This document shows, in pieces, positions 17,238-25,209 of a DNA stretch of 64,000 nucleotides (position 1 is the stretch's first letter; every line of letters begins with the position of its first letter). The notes under the pieces were generated by a model. That model saw only the letters and a program-made list of their open reading frames with translations, did no database searches and was not told where the DNA came from. The position numbers were made by a program, and so were the translations under genes. The stretch comes from Methanoculleus oceani (GTDB lineage Archaea > Halobacteriota > Methanomicrobia > Methanomicrobiales > Methanoculleaceae): NCBI RefSeq assembly GCF_023702065.1, contig NZ_QFDM01000003.1, forward strand, positions 248,001 through 312,000, in the 5' to 3' direction.

Positions 17238-18374
17238 GTGAGAGATAACCTACGTCGTCCGCTTCTGTTCCTGATCACCGTCGGTACAGGCTCCCTGATC
17301 ATCCTCGTCGACGCCCCCCTTGAGGTCATCGTCGCAGGCACCGTACTCGCGGGGTTTCTCGCGCTCGTCGTCACCGGGGCGCTCGACGTTGCAGAACTGA
17401 AACCGTCGAGGCTGCGGTCCGCGCTCGCGGAGCGAAAGGAGAAGAAAAAGCAGCAGGCAGCTTCGGAAACGAAGAAACCGGAGAAAACGGCGGAAAAACC
17501 GGCCCTCGTCCGGAAACGCCCCTTCGCCGGGATCGACCTCTCCGGCATGCTCCGGACCTTCGCGGCATCGGTTCGGGAGACGATCGCCCACGCCAGTGCC
17601 CCTGAAGGTGAGAAGAAGAACCAGTTCGCGGAACTCGATGCCATGCTCGACCAGGCGGTCGAGGGCACGGTCCCCGAACCGTCCATAACCCCGGTCCCGC
17701 CGAAAGCCGGCAGGGGCGCTGCCGACCCCCTTGCCTCGCTTGCGGATCTTGACCTCGACGCGCTCGAGGGCATCGACCTCGACGGCGAAGGGTCCGGTCC
17801 CGGGACAAGGTTTGAGTCCGAGCAGATCTCTCTCCTCTCCGGGGAAGATGCGGACGCCATATCGGAGATTCTCAAGACACACCAGAGCGACCTCGACGAC
17901 CTCGAACTCACATCCGACATGGATCTCGCCGGAGATACCGGCGAATCCGGCGCTGCCCTTCCACCGATCGGCGCGGAGATCCCGGAACTGCCCGGAGACG
18001 ACGGCATGCCGGATATGAGCGCGCTGAATGAGGAACTCTCCGCGCTCGACGACCTGGACCTCGACGAGATCAAGGACGAGATCACGATCGAGGGCGAGGA
18101 GGAAGAAGAGGTTGACGAGGAAGAGCCCGTCAGGGACGAGGGAATCCTTGAGGAACTCGAAGGGGAGACGAAAGAAGATTTCGACATGGTCTCCTTTGCG
18201 TCCGGCGGCGCGGTCGACGACGACCTGATCACCGAACTCAAGTCCGACACCAAGAAAAAGAAGTTTGTGGAGGACATCAGCCTGGTCCGCGACCTGAAGG
18301 GAGAAAAATACCAGGCAAAAGACCTTGTAGTGGAACTCGAGGATGTCCTCGCGGCGATGAAAGCACAACGATGA
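17238..18374 (+). CDS. hypothetical membrane-anchored acidic protein of the archaellum operon
   Basis: A 378-residue protein I do not recognise, started by GTG one base after flaJ and followed by cheF. Residues 8-48 form two close transmembrane helices (LLFLITVGTGSLIILVD and VIVAGTVLAGFLALVV). Residues 60-85 are Lys-rich and coiled-coil prone. Residues 125-330 are strikingly acidic, with repeated DLDLDAL-like units and a run of Glu/Asp (EGEEEEEVDEEE). The C-terminal 40 residues (VEDISLVRDLKGEKYQAKDL) look conserved and helical. By position it may link the motor to CheF, but this is inference only. Confidence 0.7.
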   Translation: MRDNLRRPLLFLITVGTGSLIILVDAPLEVIVAGTVLAGFLALVVTGALDVAELKPSRLRSALAERKEKKKQQAASETKKPEKTAEKPALVRKRPFAGIDLSGMLRTFAASVRETIAHASAPEGEKKNQFAELDAMLDQAVEGTVPEPSITPVPPKAGRGAADPLASLADLDLDALEGIDLDGEGSGPGTRFESEQISLLSGEDADAISEILKTHQSDLDDLELTSDMDLAGDTGESGAALPPIGAEIPELPGDDGMPDMSALNEELSALDDLDLDEIKDEITIEGEEEEEVDEEEPVRDEGILEELEGETKEDFDMVSFASGGAVDDDLITELKSDTKKKKFVEDISLVRDLKGEKYQAKDLVVELEDVLAAMKAQR

Positions 18375-18419
18375 TGGTATCCTGCGGAATAACAGTATAG
18401 AGGAGTGACGGAGGCGGAG

Positions 18420-19226
18420 ATGAAATCGGTTCCGGTAAAGGTCGAGCACGAAGGCAGGTGGGTCCCGACGACGATGGGCATCGGTGAGGATCGTTTCCGC
18501 ATCGAGGCTCCTCTCGAGAGGGAGATCGTATACAAATCCGTGGTCGATCTCGAGAGGAAGAAGAACCAGGTGGTGATCACCGCGGGTGCCGAGGGAGAGT
18601 CGGTCTACCGTATCGCATCGGTCGAGAAGGTTCTCACGGTCTTAAAGAAGTTTATCATCATGCAGGCCAGCGCCTACCGGTTGAACGCGTTCTTCATGTC
18701 GCCCGCAATCCGCGGTGGGGTGCTCATCCAGGATGCCCGGTGGGAGAAAGGCGCGATCGCCGTCATGAAGACCGGCATCTGGTTCGTCAGCCAGGATACC
18801 CAGGTCTGCATCCCCCTTGAGGATGTAACCGGCATCGAACTCACCTCCCGCGAGATCCAGGAGAAGAATCTCGACGTCGTGAAGATCGATCACCTCAGCG
18901 AGAACGAGGTCGTGACGACTTTCGTCCTCTGCCCGATGACGACGCTCCAGGTCCTCTACAACTTCCTCAAAGAGGCGACGCACGGGACCGAGGTCAGCGA
19001 GGAGATCGACCCCCTGACCGGGCAGGTGGCCATGCTGGTCTACAGCGGGATGGATTCGAGCGCCATCGAGAACATGCTCAAACTCTCGCACAAAGATCTC
19101 GACGCCATCTACGAGAAGCTCCTCGGCATGGGGCTTGCCGAAGTACTCTACATAAGAAAGGAAGTACAATTAACCGCAAAAGGTGTCAGATACATCTCAG
19201 AAACAGTAAAATCACCATTGGATTAA
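18420..19226 (+). CDS. cheF: CheF, chemotaxis-archaellum adaptor
   Basis: Archaeal adaptor (formerly DUF439) that binds CheY-P and passes the signal to the archaellum motor. Using the ATG at 18420, which has ggagg 5 bases upstream, gives 268 residues; a GTG at 18405 is an alternative with a poorly spaced site. The N-terminal two-thirds are beta-rich and PH-like (TGIWFVSQDTQVCIPLEDVTGIEL). The last 70 residues contain a winged helix (SSAIENMLKLSHKDLDAIYEKLLGMG). Its place between fla and che genes is the typical one. Confidence 0.88.
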   Translation: MKSVPVKVEHEGRWVPTTMGIGEDRFRIEAPLEREIVYKSVVDLERKKNQVVITAGAEGESVYRIASVEKVLTVLKKFIIMQASAYRLNAFFMSPAIRGGVLIQDARWEKGAIAVMKTGIWFVSQDTQVCIPLEDVTGIELTSREIQEKNLDVVKIDHLSENEVVTTFVLCPMTTLQVLYNFLKEATHGTEVSEEIDPLTGQVAMLVYSGMDSSAIENMLKLSHKDLDAIYEKLLGMGLAEVLYIRKEVQLTAKGVRYISETVKSPLD

Positions 19227-19252
19227 ATGTATTATTTCTTCAAAATAAGAAA

Positions 19253-19262
19253 GCATATATAA
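19253..19262 (+). promoter_or_regulatory. TATA box before cheY
   Basis: GCATATATAA is about 35 bases before the cheY ATG within the 69-base gap after cheF, suggesting a separate promoter for the che genes in addition to read-through. Confidence 0.5.
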
Positions 19263-19295
19263 CGTTTTTTCCAAATAAACAGTAAGTGGTGTTCG

Positions 19296-19658
19296 ATGGG
19301 GAGAATTCTGATCGTCGATGATACAATGTTTATGAGAACGCTGCTGAAGAACATCCTCTTTTCCGGCGGGCACGACATCGTCGGTGAGGCAGCAGACGGG
19401 GCGGAGGCCCTTGCCAGATACCGGGAACTCAAGCCCGACCTCGTCACGATGGACGTTGTCATGCCCAACGTGAACGGGATCGAGGCACTCAAGGCCATCA
19501 AGGCCGCCGACCCGGCAGCAAAGGTCATCATGTGCACGGCAGTCGGCCAGGAGCAGATGGTCAAACTCGCCGTCAAGAGCGGTGCGAGGGGCTACATCGT
19601 CAAACCGTTCCAGGCTCCAAAAGTCCTTGAAGAAGTCAAAAACGTCCTCAGTGCGTAA
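19296..19658 (+). CDS. cheY: chemotaxis response regulator CheY
   Basis: Single-domain receiver, 120 residues, phosphorylated by CheA on the Asp of DLVTMDVVMPNVNG (about residue 54). The acidic pair is in LIVDDTMFM, the Thr/Ser switch is in MCTAVGQ, and the Lys is in YIVKPFQAP. Phosphorylated archaeal CheY binds CheF and the FlaC/D/E ring. CheB follows after 2 bases. Confidence 0.95.
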   Translation: MGRILIVDDTMFMRTLLKNILFSGGHDIVGEAADGAEALARYRELKPDLVTMDVVMPNVNGIEALKAIKAADPAAKVIMCTAVGQEQMVKLAVKSGARGYIVKPFQAPKVLEEVKNVLSA

Positions 19659-19660
19659 CC

Positions 19661-20695
19661 ATGATACGGGTTCTGATCGTCGACGACTCGCTCTTTATCC
19701 GGACGATTCTCCGGGATCTGCTCAAAGATAGCCCGGATATAGAGGTCGTCGGGACGGCGGTCAACGGCATCGACGCCCTCGGGAAGATATCTGAGCTGAA
19801 GCCCGACGTCGTCACCCTCGACATCGAGATGCCCCGGATGGGCGGTCTTGAGGTGCTTGAAGCGCTCAGGGAGGTGAGAGCGAAGCCGAAGGTGATCGTC
19901 CTGAGCACGCTGACATCAAAGCAGGCCGATATGACCCACCGGGCACTTCGGCTCGGGGCAGACGACTTCATGCTCAAACCGAGGGATGTCCCGAACGTCA
20001 GGGGCATCGAGAGGGAACTCGTCCAGAAGATCAGAAACCTTGTCGCGCTCCCGACGATTGTAAGACCCCCCGCGGTCCGCCTGAGCGAGGCGGATATAGT
20101 GGTGCTGATAGGCTCTTCGGCCGGAGGACCGCCGATGCTTGACGCGCTCCTCTCCGCGCTCCCGCCGGATCTGCCTGCAGCGGTCGTCGTCACCCAGCAT
20201 ATGCCCGAGGGGTTCACCGCATCGCTCGCCGAGCGGCTGAGCAGGATCTCGCCACTGCAGGTGAAAGAGACCGCCAACGGAGACACCCTGCAGACAGGAA
20301 CGGTTCTGGTCTCAAAGGCCGGGTTCCACTCCGTCATCTCGCGGGTTGTTTCGGGTGCCGGGAGAAACCATGGACGGGTCGTCCACTCGACCGCCCCCCG
20401 CATGCATGCGGTCCGGCCTGCCGTTGATGCGACCTTCACCTCCGCAGCGCACGTCTTCGGTCCGCGTACCGTCTCCGTGCTCCTCTCGGGGATGGGGAAC
20501 GACGGCGGCGAGGGAACTCTCGCGGTGAAGACCGCGGGCGGTACCACGATGATATGCGCTGAAGAAGACTGTCTCGTATACGGGATGGCGCGATCCGCCC
20601 TTGCCAGGAATTGCGTCGACCAGGTGGCTCCGCTCGGGAGTCTTGCGCATGAGATAGCGAGAGCAGTCAGTCGGCTTGAGGTGAATTATGTTTGA
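19661..20695 (+). CDS. cheB: chemotaxis methylesterase CheB
   Basis: Receptor-demethylating and deamidating enzyme controlled by phosphorylation. The 344 residues contain a receiver (VLIVDDSLFIRTIL, phospho-Asp in VVTLDIEMPRMGG), a linker, and a methylesterase with the serine in GSSAGGPPMLD, the histidine in VVTQHMPEGF and the aspartate in SGMGNDGGEG. The start of cheA overlaps its end by 8 bases. No cheR is in the window, so the methyltransferase must be elsewhere. Confidence 0.95.
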   Translation: MIRVLIVDDSLFIRTILRDLLKDSPDIEVVGTAVNGIDALGKISELKPDVVTLDIEMPRMGGLEVLEALREVRAKPKVIVLSTLTSKQADMTHRALRLGADDFMLKPRDVPNVRGIERELVQKIRNLVALPTIVRPPAVRLSEADIVVLIGSSAGGPPMLDALLSALPPDLPAAVVVTQHMPEGFTASLAERLSRISPLQVKETANGDTLQTGTVLVSKAGFHSVISRVVSGAGRNHGRVVHSTAPRMHAVRPAVDATFTSAAHVFGPRTVSVLLSGMGNDGGEGTLAVKTAGGTTMICAEEDCLVYGMARSALARNCVDQVAPLGSLAHEIARAVSRLEVNYV

Positions 20696-22646
20696 TGAAG
20701 AGGGATACCGGAAGCTGTTCGTTGAGGAGTCGCGGGAGAACCACGAGAACATCGTGAACAATCTCCTTGCTCTCGAGAACGGGGAAGACCAGCAGACAGC
20801 CATCGATGAGATCTTCAGATCGGCACATACGCTCAAGGGGATGTCCGCATCGATGGGCTTTGATGCGATGGAGCACCTCTGTCACTCGATGGAAGACGTC
20901 TTCTCGCTCATCAGGAGCGGCCAGCGGGAGGTGACCGCAACCCTCACGGACCTTCTGCTCACCTGCACCGACACGATCGAGGGGATGCTGGATGCCATCG
21001 AGGCAGGAGGAACTCCGTCCGGCGAGCAGTCTGGGAGCCTGGTGCAGGAACTCCGGGCATTTACCGAAGAAGAGGCCCCGGTTGAGCCGAAAGCGTCTTC
21101 CGATGCGGCTTCCCCCGAACCGGCAGGAGAGGCCGACGGCTGTCCGCTCTACACGTTAACGGTCGCTGTCGACCCGTCCAGCACCATGAAGGATATCCGG
21201 GCCATGCTGCTCCTGCAGAATCTCCAGGAGATCGGGACGATTCTCTCGACCACTCCCTCGCAGGAACTCCTCGAGGATGGGAAATTCGACGGACCGTTCG
21301 AGATCCTCATCGAAACCGGAGCAGGGGAGGATGCACTCAGGACCGTCGCTTCCGGCACCGAGATCTCCCTTCTTGCTCTCTCCTCCTCGCAATCGCGGCC
21401 GGCAGTTTCCTCGGGGGCGACCGAGGGAAGCCGGGGATCCGAACCGGCCCCGGAGCCGCAGGCCGACCTGCCGTCGCCACAGGCGCAGAGAGGAGCCAAG
21501 AACGAGAAGACCCGGGAGATCAAGAACATCCGCGTAGATATCCAGCGGCTCGACCGGATGATGAACCTGGTGGAGGACCTGGTGATCAACCGCGGACGGC
21601 TGGAACTGATCGCGAAGAAACACGGCATCAAGGAGTTCGACGAGGCGCTCTCCATGGTCGGCCGTTCGGTTTCCGACCTCCAGAACCTCATGATGGGAAT
21701 CCGGATGATGCCGCTCGAGCGCATCTTCAACCGTCTTCCCCGGGTCGTGCGGGACGTCGCAAACCACGACGGGAAGGAGGTCGAACTCTTCATCGAGGGC
21801 GGCGAGACCGAGCTTGACAGGAGCATGATGGACGGGCTCTCCGACCCGCTCCTCCACATCATCAGGAACGCGGTGAACCACGGCATCGAGACCCCGGAGA
21901 TCCGTGAAGCCTGTGGAAAACCGCCGAAAGGGTCGCTCCGGCTGACGGCAAGGAGGGATAAGGACAACGTCATCATCGAGATCGAGGACGACGGTGCCGG
22001 CATCGATTCCGAGAGGCTCCGGAAGAAGGCCATTGAGAAAGGTCTCATGACACCCGAGGCTGCGGCGATCGCAACGAAAGACGACCTCGTCAACCTGCTC
22101 TTCGAGCCCGGGTTCAGCACGGCCGATACGATCACCGACATCAGCGGCAGGGGTGTCGGGCTCGATGTGGTCAAAAAGACGATCGCATCGCTGAAAGGAA
22201 CGATCAAGGTCGAGACCAACGTAGGCACGGGGACGAAATTCGAGCTGGTGCTGCCCCCGACGATGGCGATCATCGACGTCATGATGGTGCATATCAACGG
22301 GATGCGGTGTGCAATCCCGATCAGCAACGTCGTCGAGGTGGCGCAGACGAGGGCGGAGGCAATCCACCGGATCGGCAACAGCGAGGCGATCCTGCTCCGG
22401 GACCAGACCCTCCCCATGCACCGCCTGGAGGATATGTTCGGCCGGGCACAGAGGAGCGACACGCTGGTCGTGCTGCAGAATAACGGCAGGAGATGCTGCA
22501 TTGCCGTCGATACCGTGGATGGCCAGCAGGAGGTGGTGGTGAAACCGCTCTCCAGGATTGCAGGCAACTGTCGGGGGATCAGCGGGATCACCATCCCCGG
22601 AGACGGCGATGTCGTCCCGGTACTCGACGTGAATACAATGATTTAG
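20688..22646 (+). CDS. cheA: chemotaxis histidine kinase CheA
   Basis: Central kinase of the taxis pathway, 652 residues. The Hpt domain has the phospho-His in SAHTLKGMSASMGF (about residue 48); a P2-like region with low-complexity borders spans about 125-280. P3 dimerisation starts near 283 (NIRVDIQRLDRMMNLVEDLV). The ATPase has HIIRNAVNHGIE, DDGAGID and GRGVGLDVVKK, and the P5 CheW-like domain covers the last 130 residues. It phosphorylates CheY and CheB. Confidence 0.96.
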   Translation: MFDEEGYRKLFVEESRENHENIVNNLLALENGEDQQTAIDEIFRSAHTLKGMSASMGFDAMEHLCHSMEDVFSLIRSGQREVTATLTDLLLTCTDTIEGMLDAIEAGGTPSGEQSGSLVQELRAFTEEEAPVEPKASSDAASPEPAGEADGCPLYTLTVAVDPSSTMKDIRAMLLLQNLQEIGTILSTTPSQELLEDGKFDGPFEILIETGAGEDALRTVASGTEISLLALSSSQSRPAVSSGATEGSRGSEPAPEPQADLPSPQAQRGAKNEKTREIKNIRVDIQRLDRMMNLVEDLVINRGRLELIAKKHGIKEFDEALSMVGRSVSDLQNLMMGIRMMPLERIFNRLPRVVRDVANHDGKEVELFIEGGETELDRSMMDGLSDPLLHIIRNAVNHGIETPEIREACGKPPKGSLRLTARRDKDNVIIEIEDDGAGIDSERLRKKAIEKGLMTPEAAAIATKDDLVNLLFEPGFSTADTITDISGRGVGLDVVKKTIASLKGTIKVETNVGTGTKFELVLPPTMAIIDVMMVHINGMRCAIPISNVVEVAQTRAEAIHRIGNSEAILLRDQTLPMHRLEDMFGRAQRSDTLVVLQNNGRRCCIAVDTVDGQQEVVVKPLSRIAGNCRGISGITIPGDGDVVPVLDVNTMI

Positions 22647-22658
22647 GAGGGAGTTTTC

Positions 22659-23273
22659 ATGGAACTAGATGCCATTCAGAAAGACGCGCTGGCAGAGTTT
22701 GGGAATATCGGTGCGGCACATGCGGCGACGACTCTATCGCAGATGTTGATGAGCCCGATTGAGATGACGGTGCCGGAGGTGCAGGCCGTCGATATCGCCG
22801 AACTGCACAACTATATCAGCAACGAGATATCGGCCGTGGTCGTCTTCCAGATCCAGGGAGAGGTCGCGGATGGAGGGTATATCGTCGTCAGCATGCCCCG
22901 GGAGACCGTCATCCAGCTGACGAACCGGATGCTCGGCACCACGGATGCCGATCGCGAGATCAACGAGATGGACCAGAGCGCCGCAATCGAGATCGGGAAC
23001 ATCATGATATCCGCGTTTCTCGATGCGACCGCCGAACTGCTGGATATCGTCATGCTGCCGTCTCCCCCGGCGCTGGCCATCGATATGGCGCATGCTGCCT
23101 TTGAATCCATCATCGCGCAGATGGCCGGCGACGTGAACGACGTCCTGATCTTCAACACCGAGCTCACGAGCGAGGCGCCGCCCGTCTACGGAGGCATCTA
23201 CCTGCTGCCGAACGCCGAACTCATGCAACAGTTATTCCTCATGCTGAAACGCCTGATGGAACCACTCCCATAA
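22659..23273 (+). CDS. cheC: CheC phosphatase
   Basis: CheY-P phosphatase and partner of CheD, 204 residues. It has two copies of the family E-x2-N element: EFGNIGAAHAATTLSQML near residue 13 and AIEIGNIMISAFLDATAEL near residue 108, which places it with two-site CheC rather than CheX. A clear ribosome-binding site (ggagg) precedes the ATG. CheD follows after 19 bases. Confidence 0.92.
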   Translation: MELDAIQKDALAEFGNIGAAHAATTLSQMLMSPIEMTVPEVQAVDIAELHNYISNEISAVVVFQIQGEVADGGYIVVSMPRETVIQLTNRMLGTTDADREINEMDQSAAIEIGNIMISAFLDATAELLDIVMLPSPPALAIDMAHAAFESIIAQMAGDVNDVLIFNTELTSEAPPVYGGIYLLPNAELMQQLFLMLKRLMEPLP

Positions 23274-23292
23274 CCAGCCTTCGGGATATACC

Positions 23293-23784
23293 ATGGAGAA
23301 CAATTTTTTTGGTGAAGAGACGGCAGTAATCCTTGGTATGGGTGAACTCAGGGTCGGGACGTGCCCGATGGGGACAATCGGGCTCGGCTCCTGCATCGCG
23401 CTCATCCTGCACGACCAGCGGAGGTCTCTTGCGGGGCTCGCCCATATCATGCTCCCCGAAAGCCACGGGAACACCGACCGGCCCGGTAAGTTTGCCGATA
23501 CCGCCATAAGCGTCCTCCTCGAGGAGATGGAGAAGTTCGGAAGCACGAAGTTCTCGATCGCCGCAATCGTCGTCGGGGGTGCGAAGATGTTTCAGTTCTC
23601 GGCCGACTCCTTAAATATCGGCGAGCGAAACGCTGCCGTGGTGAAGGACCTGCTGCAGGAACAGGGCATCCGGATCGAGTACGAGGAGATCGGCGGAAAG
23701 GTTGGGCGATCCGTGTACTACTGGCCGGAGAAGAAGGGTCGCCTCATCATCAAGAGGGCGGACGGAACATGCATCGCGCTCTGA
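23293..23784 (+). CDS. cheD: CheD receptor deamidase
   Basis: Glutamine deamidase acting on chemoreceptors and regulated by CheC. The 163 residues contain the catalytic Cys in TIGLGSCIALILHD and the His in GLAHIMLPES, plus IAAIVVGGAKMF. Its last 16 bases overlap the start of the secreted propeller protein, which implies coupled translation of a cytosolic taxis enzyme and an exported protein. Confidence 0.94.
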   Translation: MENNFFGEETAVILGMGELRVGTCPMGTIGLGSCIALILHDQRRSLAGLAHIMLPESHGNTDRPGKFADTAISVLLEEMEKFGSTKFSIAAIVVGGAKMFQFSADSLNIGERNAAVVKDLLQEQGIRIEYEEIGGKVGRSVYYWPEKKGRLIIKRADGTCIAL

Positions 23785-24932
23785 TACTCTTTGTGGCCGC
23801 GGCATCCCTCTTATTCCCTCTCTCATCAGCGATTTACATCGAAGTACCCGATTATAATTCAGGCATCGCATCCGCCGGCGTGAAGGAGGCGATCAATGGC
23901 CGGTACGGGGACGTCATCTTTGCGACCGACAGCGGCATCTCCGTGCATACGGCAAACGGCACCTGGTATTCGGTCAATGCGAGGCATCCGGGAGAGACGG
24001 TCTACGGCCGGCTCGCGCCCCTCGAAACCATGGTGACCGCGGTCGCCCTCGACGCGGAAGGCCACCTCTGGATAGGGTATCCGGGCGGGCTGCAGATCGG
24101 AGACGGGACGGGCTATCGGACCATCACGGACCTGCAGTTCCTCAAGAACCGCAACATCAACTGCATGATACGGTGGGGGGACGAGATGTGGATTGCCACC
24201 GGTCGGGCGGGCCTCCACCGATACCATGGCGATGACTGGACGTGGTATAAGCCGCTCGGGCCCGAAGGTCTCGGGTGCCATACCGTTGTGAGCATGGCGG
24301 TCGATGCCGCGAGCGATGCGCTCGTCATCGGGTCCGAGAACGACGGGATCCGGGTGCTCGGGAACAGGACCGGGGAGGTTCGCTTCGAGCAGGTCACCTA
24401 CCGCGACGATCCGCTTCGCGGGATCTCCGAGGTGCGGGTCGACCCGTTCGGGGGCGTGTACCTCTTCAACCGCACCACGGTCCTCCGGTATACCCCTGAC
24501 GGGGGAGTTACCCCGGTCCTCGGCGCCGGGGACCTGAGCACGTTCCCGGTCACGATCAACGATGTCGCGGCAACACCGGAGGGGATGCTGCTTATTGCGT
24601 CCGACAACGGGATATACGGGTGGAACTCATCGGGTGTCGCCCTGCATATCATGTCGGGGGACGGCCTTCGCTCGAACTTTGTCAAGAAGCTCTTCATCGA
24701 TGCAGACGGACGGTGCTGGTTCGTCGTTCCCGGGAACGTGGGCTACATCCCGCCGATGACGGACTCCGCCACCCTCGATCTCTCCGCCGTCCCGGTGCAG
24801 ACGCCGGAGGTCGCCGGGACTGTCTCCGGCAGTGCCCCGGCGCCGGAGGAGACGCCCGGAGAGCCCGCCGGGCTGCTCGATGGAGTATGGGCTTTTTTTG
24901 AAGGGTGGATCGGCGCGGTGATCCCCGGGTGA
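23769..24932 (+). CDS. secreted beta-propeller protein coupled to the che operon
   Basis: A 387-residue protein with a signal peptide (residues 1-21, LILFVAAASLLFPLSSA) and no cytosolic domain. The body, residues 30-340, consists of repeats of the two-component-regulator propeller type: DAEGHLWIGYPGGLQI, GDEMWIATGRAGLHRY, DALVIGSENDGIRVL, EGMLLIASDNGIYGW, DGRCWFVVPGNVGYI, a 6- or 7-bladed arrangement. A Pro/Glu-rich tail and a short hydrophobic C-terminal stretch (WAFFEGWIGAVIPG) may anchor it. The 16-base overlap with cheD argues for a role in taxis or at the outer face of the motor, but no function is known to me. Confidence 0.72.
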   Translation: MHRALILFVAAASLLFPLSSAIYIEVPDYNSGIASAGVKEAINGRYGDVIFATDSGISVHTANGTWYSVNARHPGETVYGRLAPLETMVTAVALDAEGHLWIGYPGGLQIGDGTGYRTITDLQFLKNRNINCMIRWGDEMWIATGRAGLHRYHGDDWTWYKPLGPEGLGCHTVVSMAVDAASDALVIGSENDGIRVLGNRTGEVRFEQVTYRDDPLRGISEVRVDPFGGVYLFNRTTVLRYTPDGGVTPVLGAGDLSTFPVTINDVAATPEGMLLIASDNGIYGWNSSGVALHIMSGDGLRSNFVKKLFIDADGRCWFVVPGNVGYIPPMTDSATLDLSAVPVQTPEVAGTVSGSAPAPEETPGEPAGLLDGVWAFFEGWIGAVIPG

Positions 24933-25049
24933 GCGGGGTTTGAGAGCGCGGGCCAGGGAGGGATCTACCTCCGACTTTCTTGATGTCACGGTTCCCGGGC
25001 CCACGAAGGTTTTGTCGGAAACTGAGTCCGGTTCATCGACGCTCCCGGA

Positions 25050-25081
25050 CACGGATTCCCAGGGGATATCGCCATTGGGGG
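25050..25081 (+). repeat. dispersed intergenic repeat, module 2 copy B
   Basis: Positions 25050-25074 match the reverse complement of 1893-1917 at 22 of 25 bases, and 25062-25081 match 1751-1770 at 18 of 20. It lies in the 277-base gap between the propeller gene and ABCE1, where no gene is supported. Confidence 0.5.
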
Positions 25082-25138
25082 AGTGCGACTGGCCGAAGGG
25101 CAGGAGCACGAGCACCGTTAGGTGCGAGGGGCTGACGC

Positions 25139-25164
25139 TCCAGTGTATCGGGCTTTTTTCGCAC
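25139..25164 (-). repeat. dispersed intergenic repeat, module 1 copy B (inverted)
   Basis: The reverse complement matches 1720-1746 with one indel and about three mismatches. The plus strand reads CGGGCTTTTTTCG here, so the T-run could also end transcription of the che operon. Confidence 0.5.
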
Positions 25165-25209
25165 CGCTAATGTTCCAGCATCTCGTCAAAAGAGAGTGGT
25201 CGTGCCACT

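Noticed and set aside
24940-25170. 76-codon open frame after the propeller gene
   Set aside because: Its sequence is low complexity and covers the dispersed repeats; no sign of coding selection.
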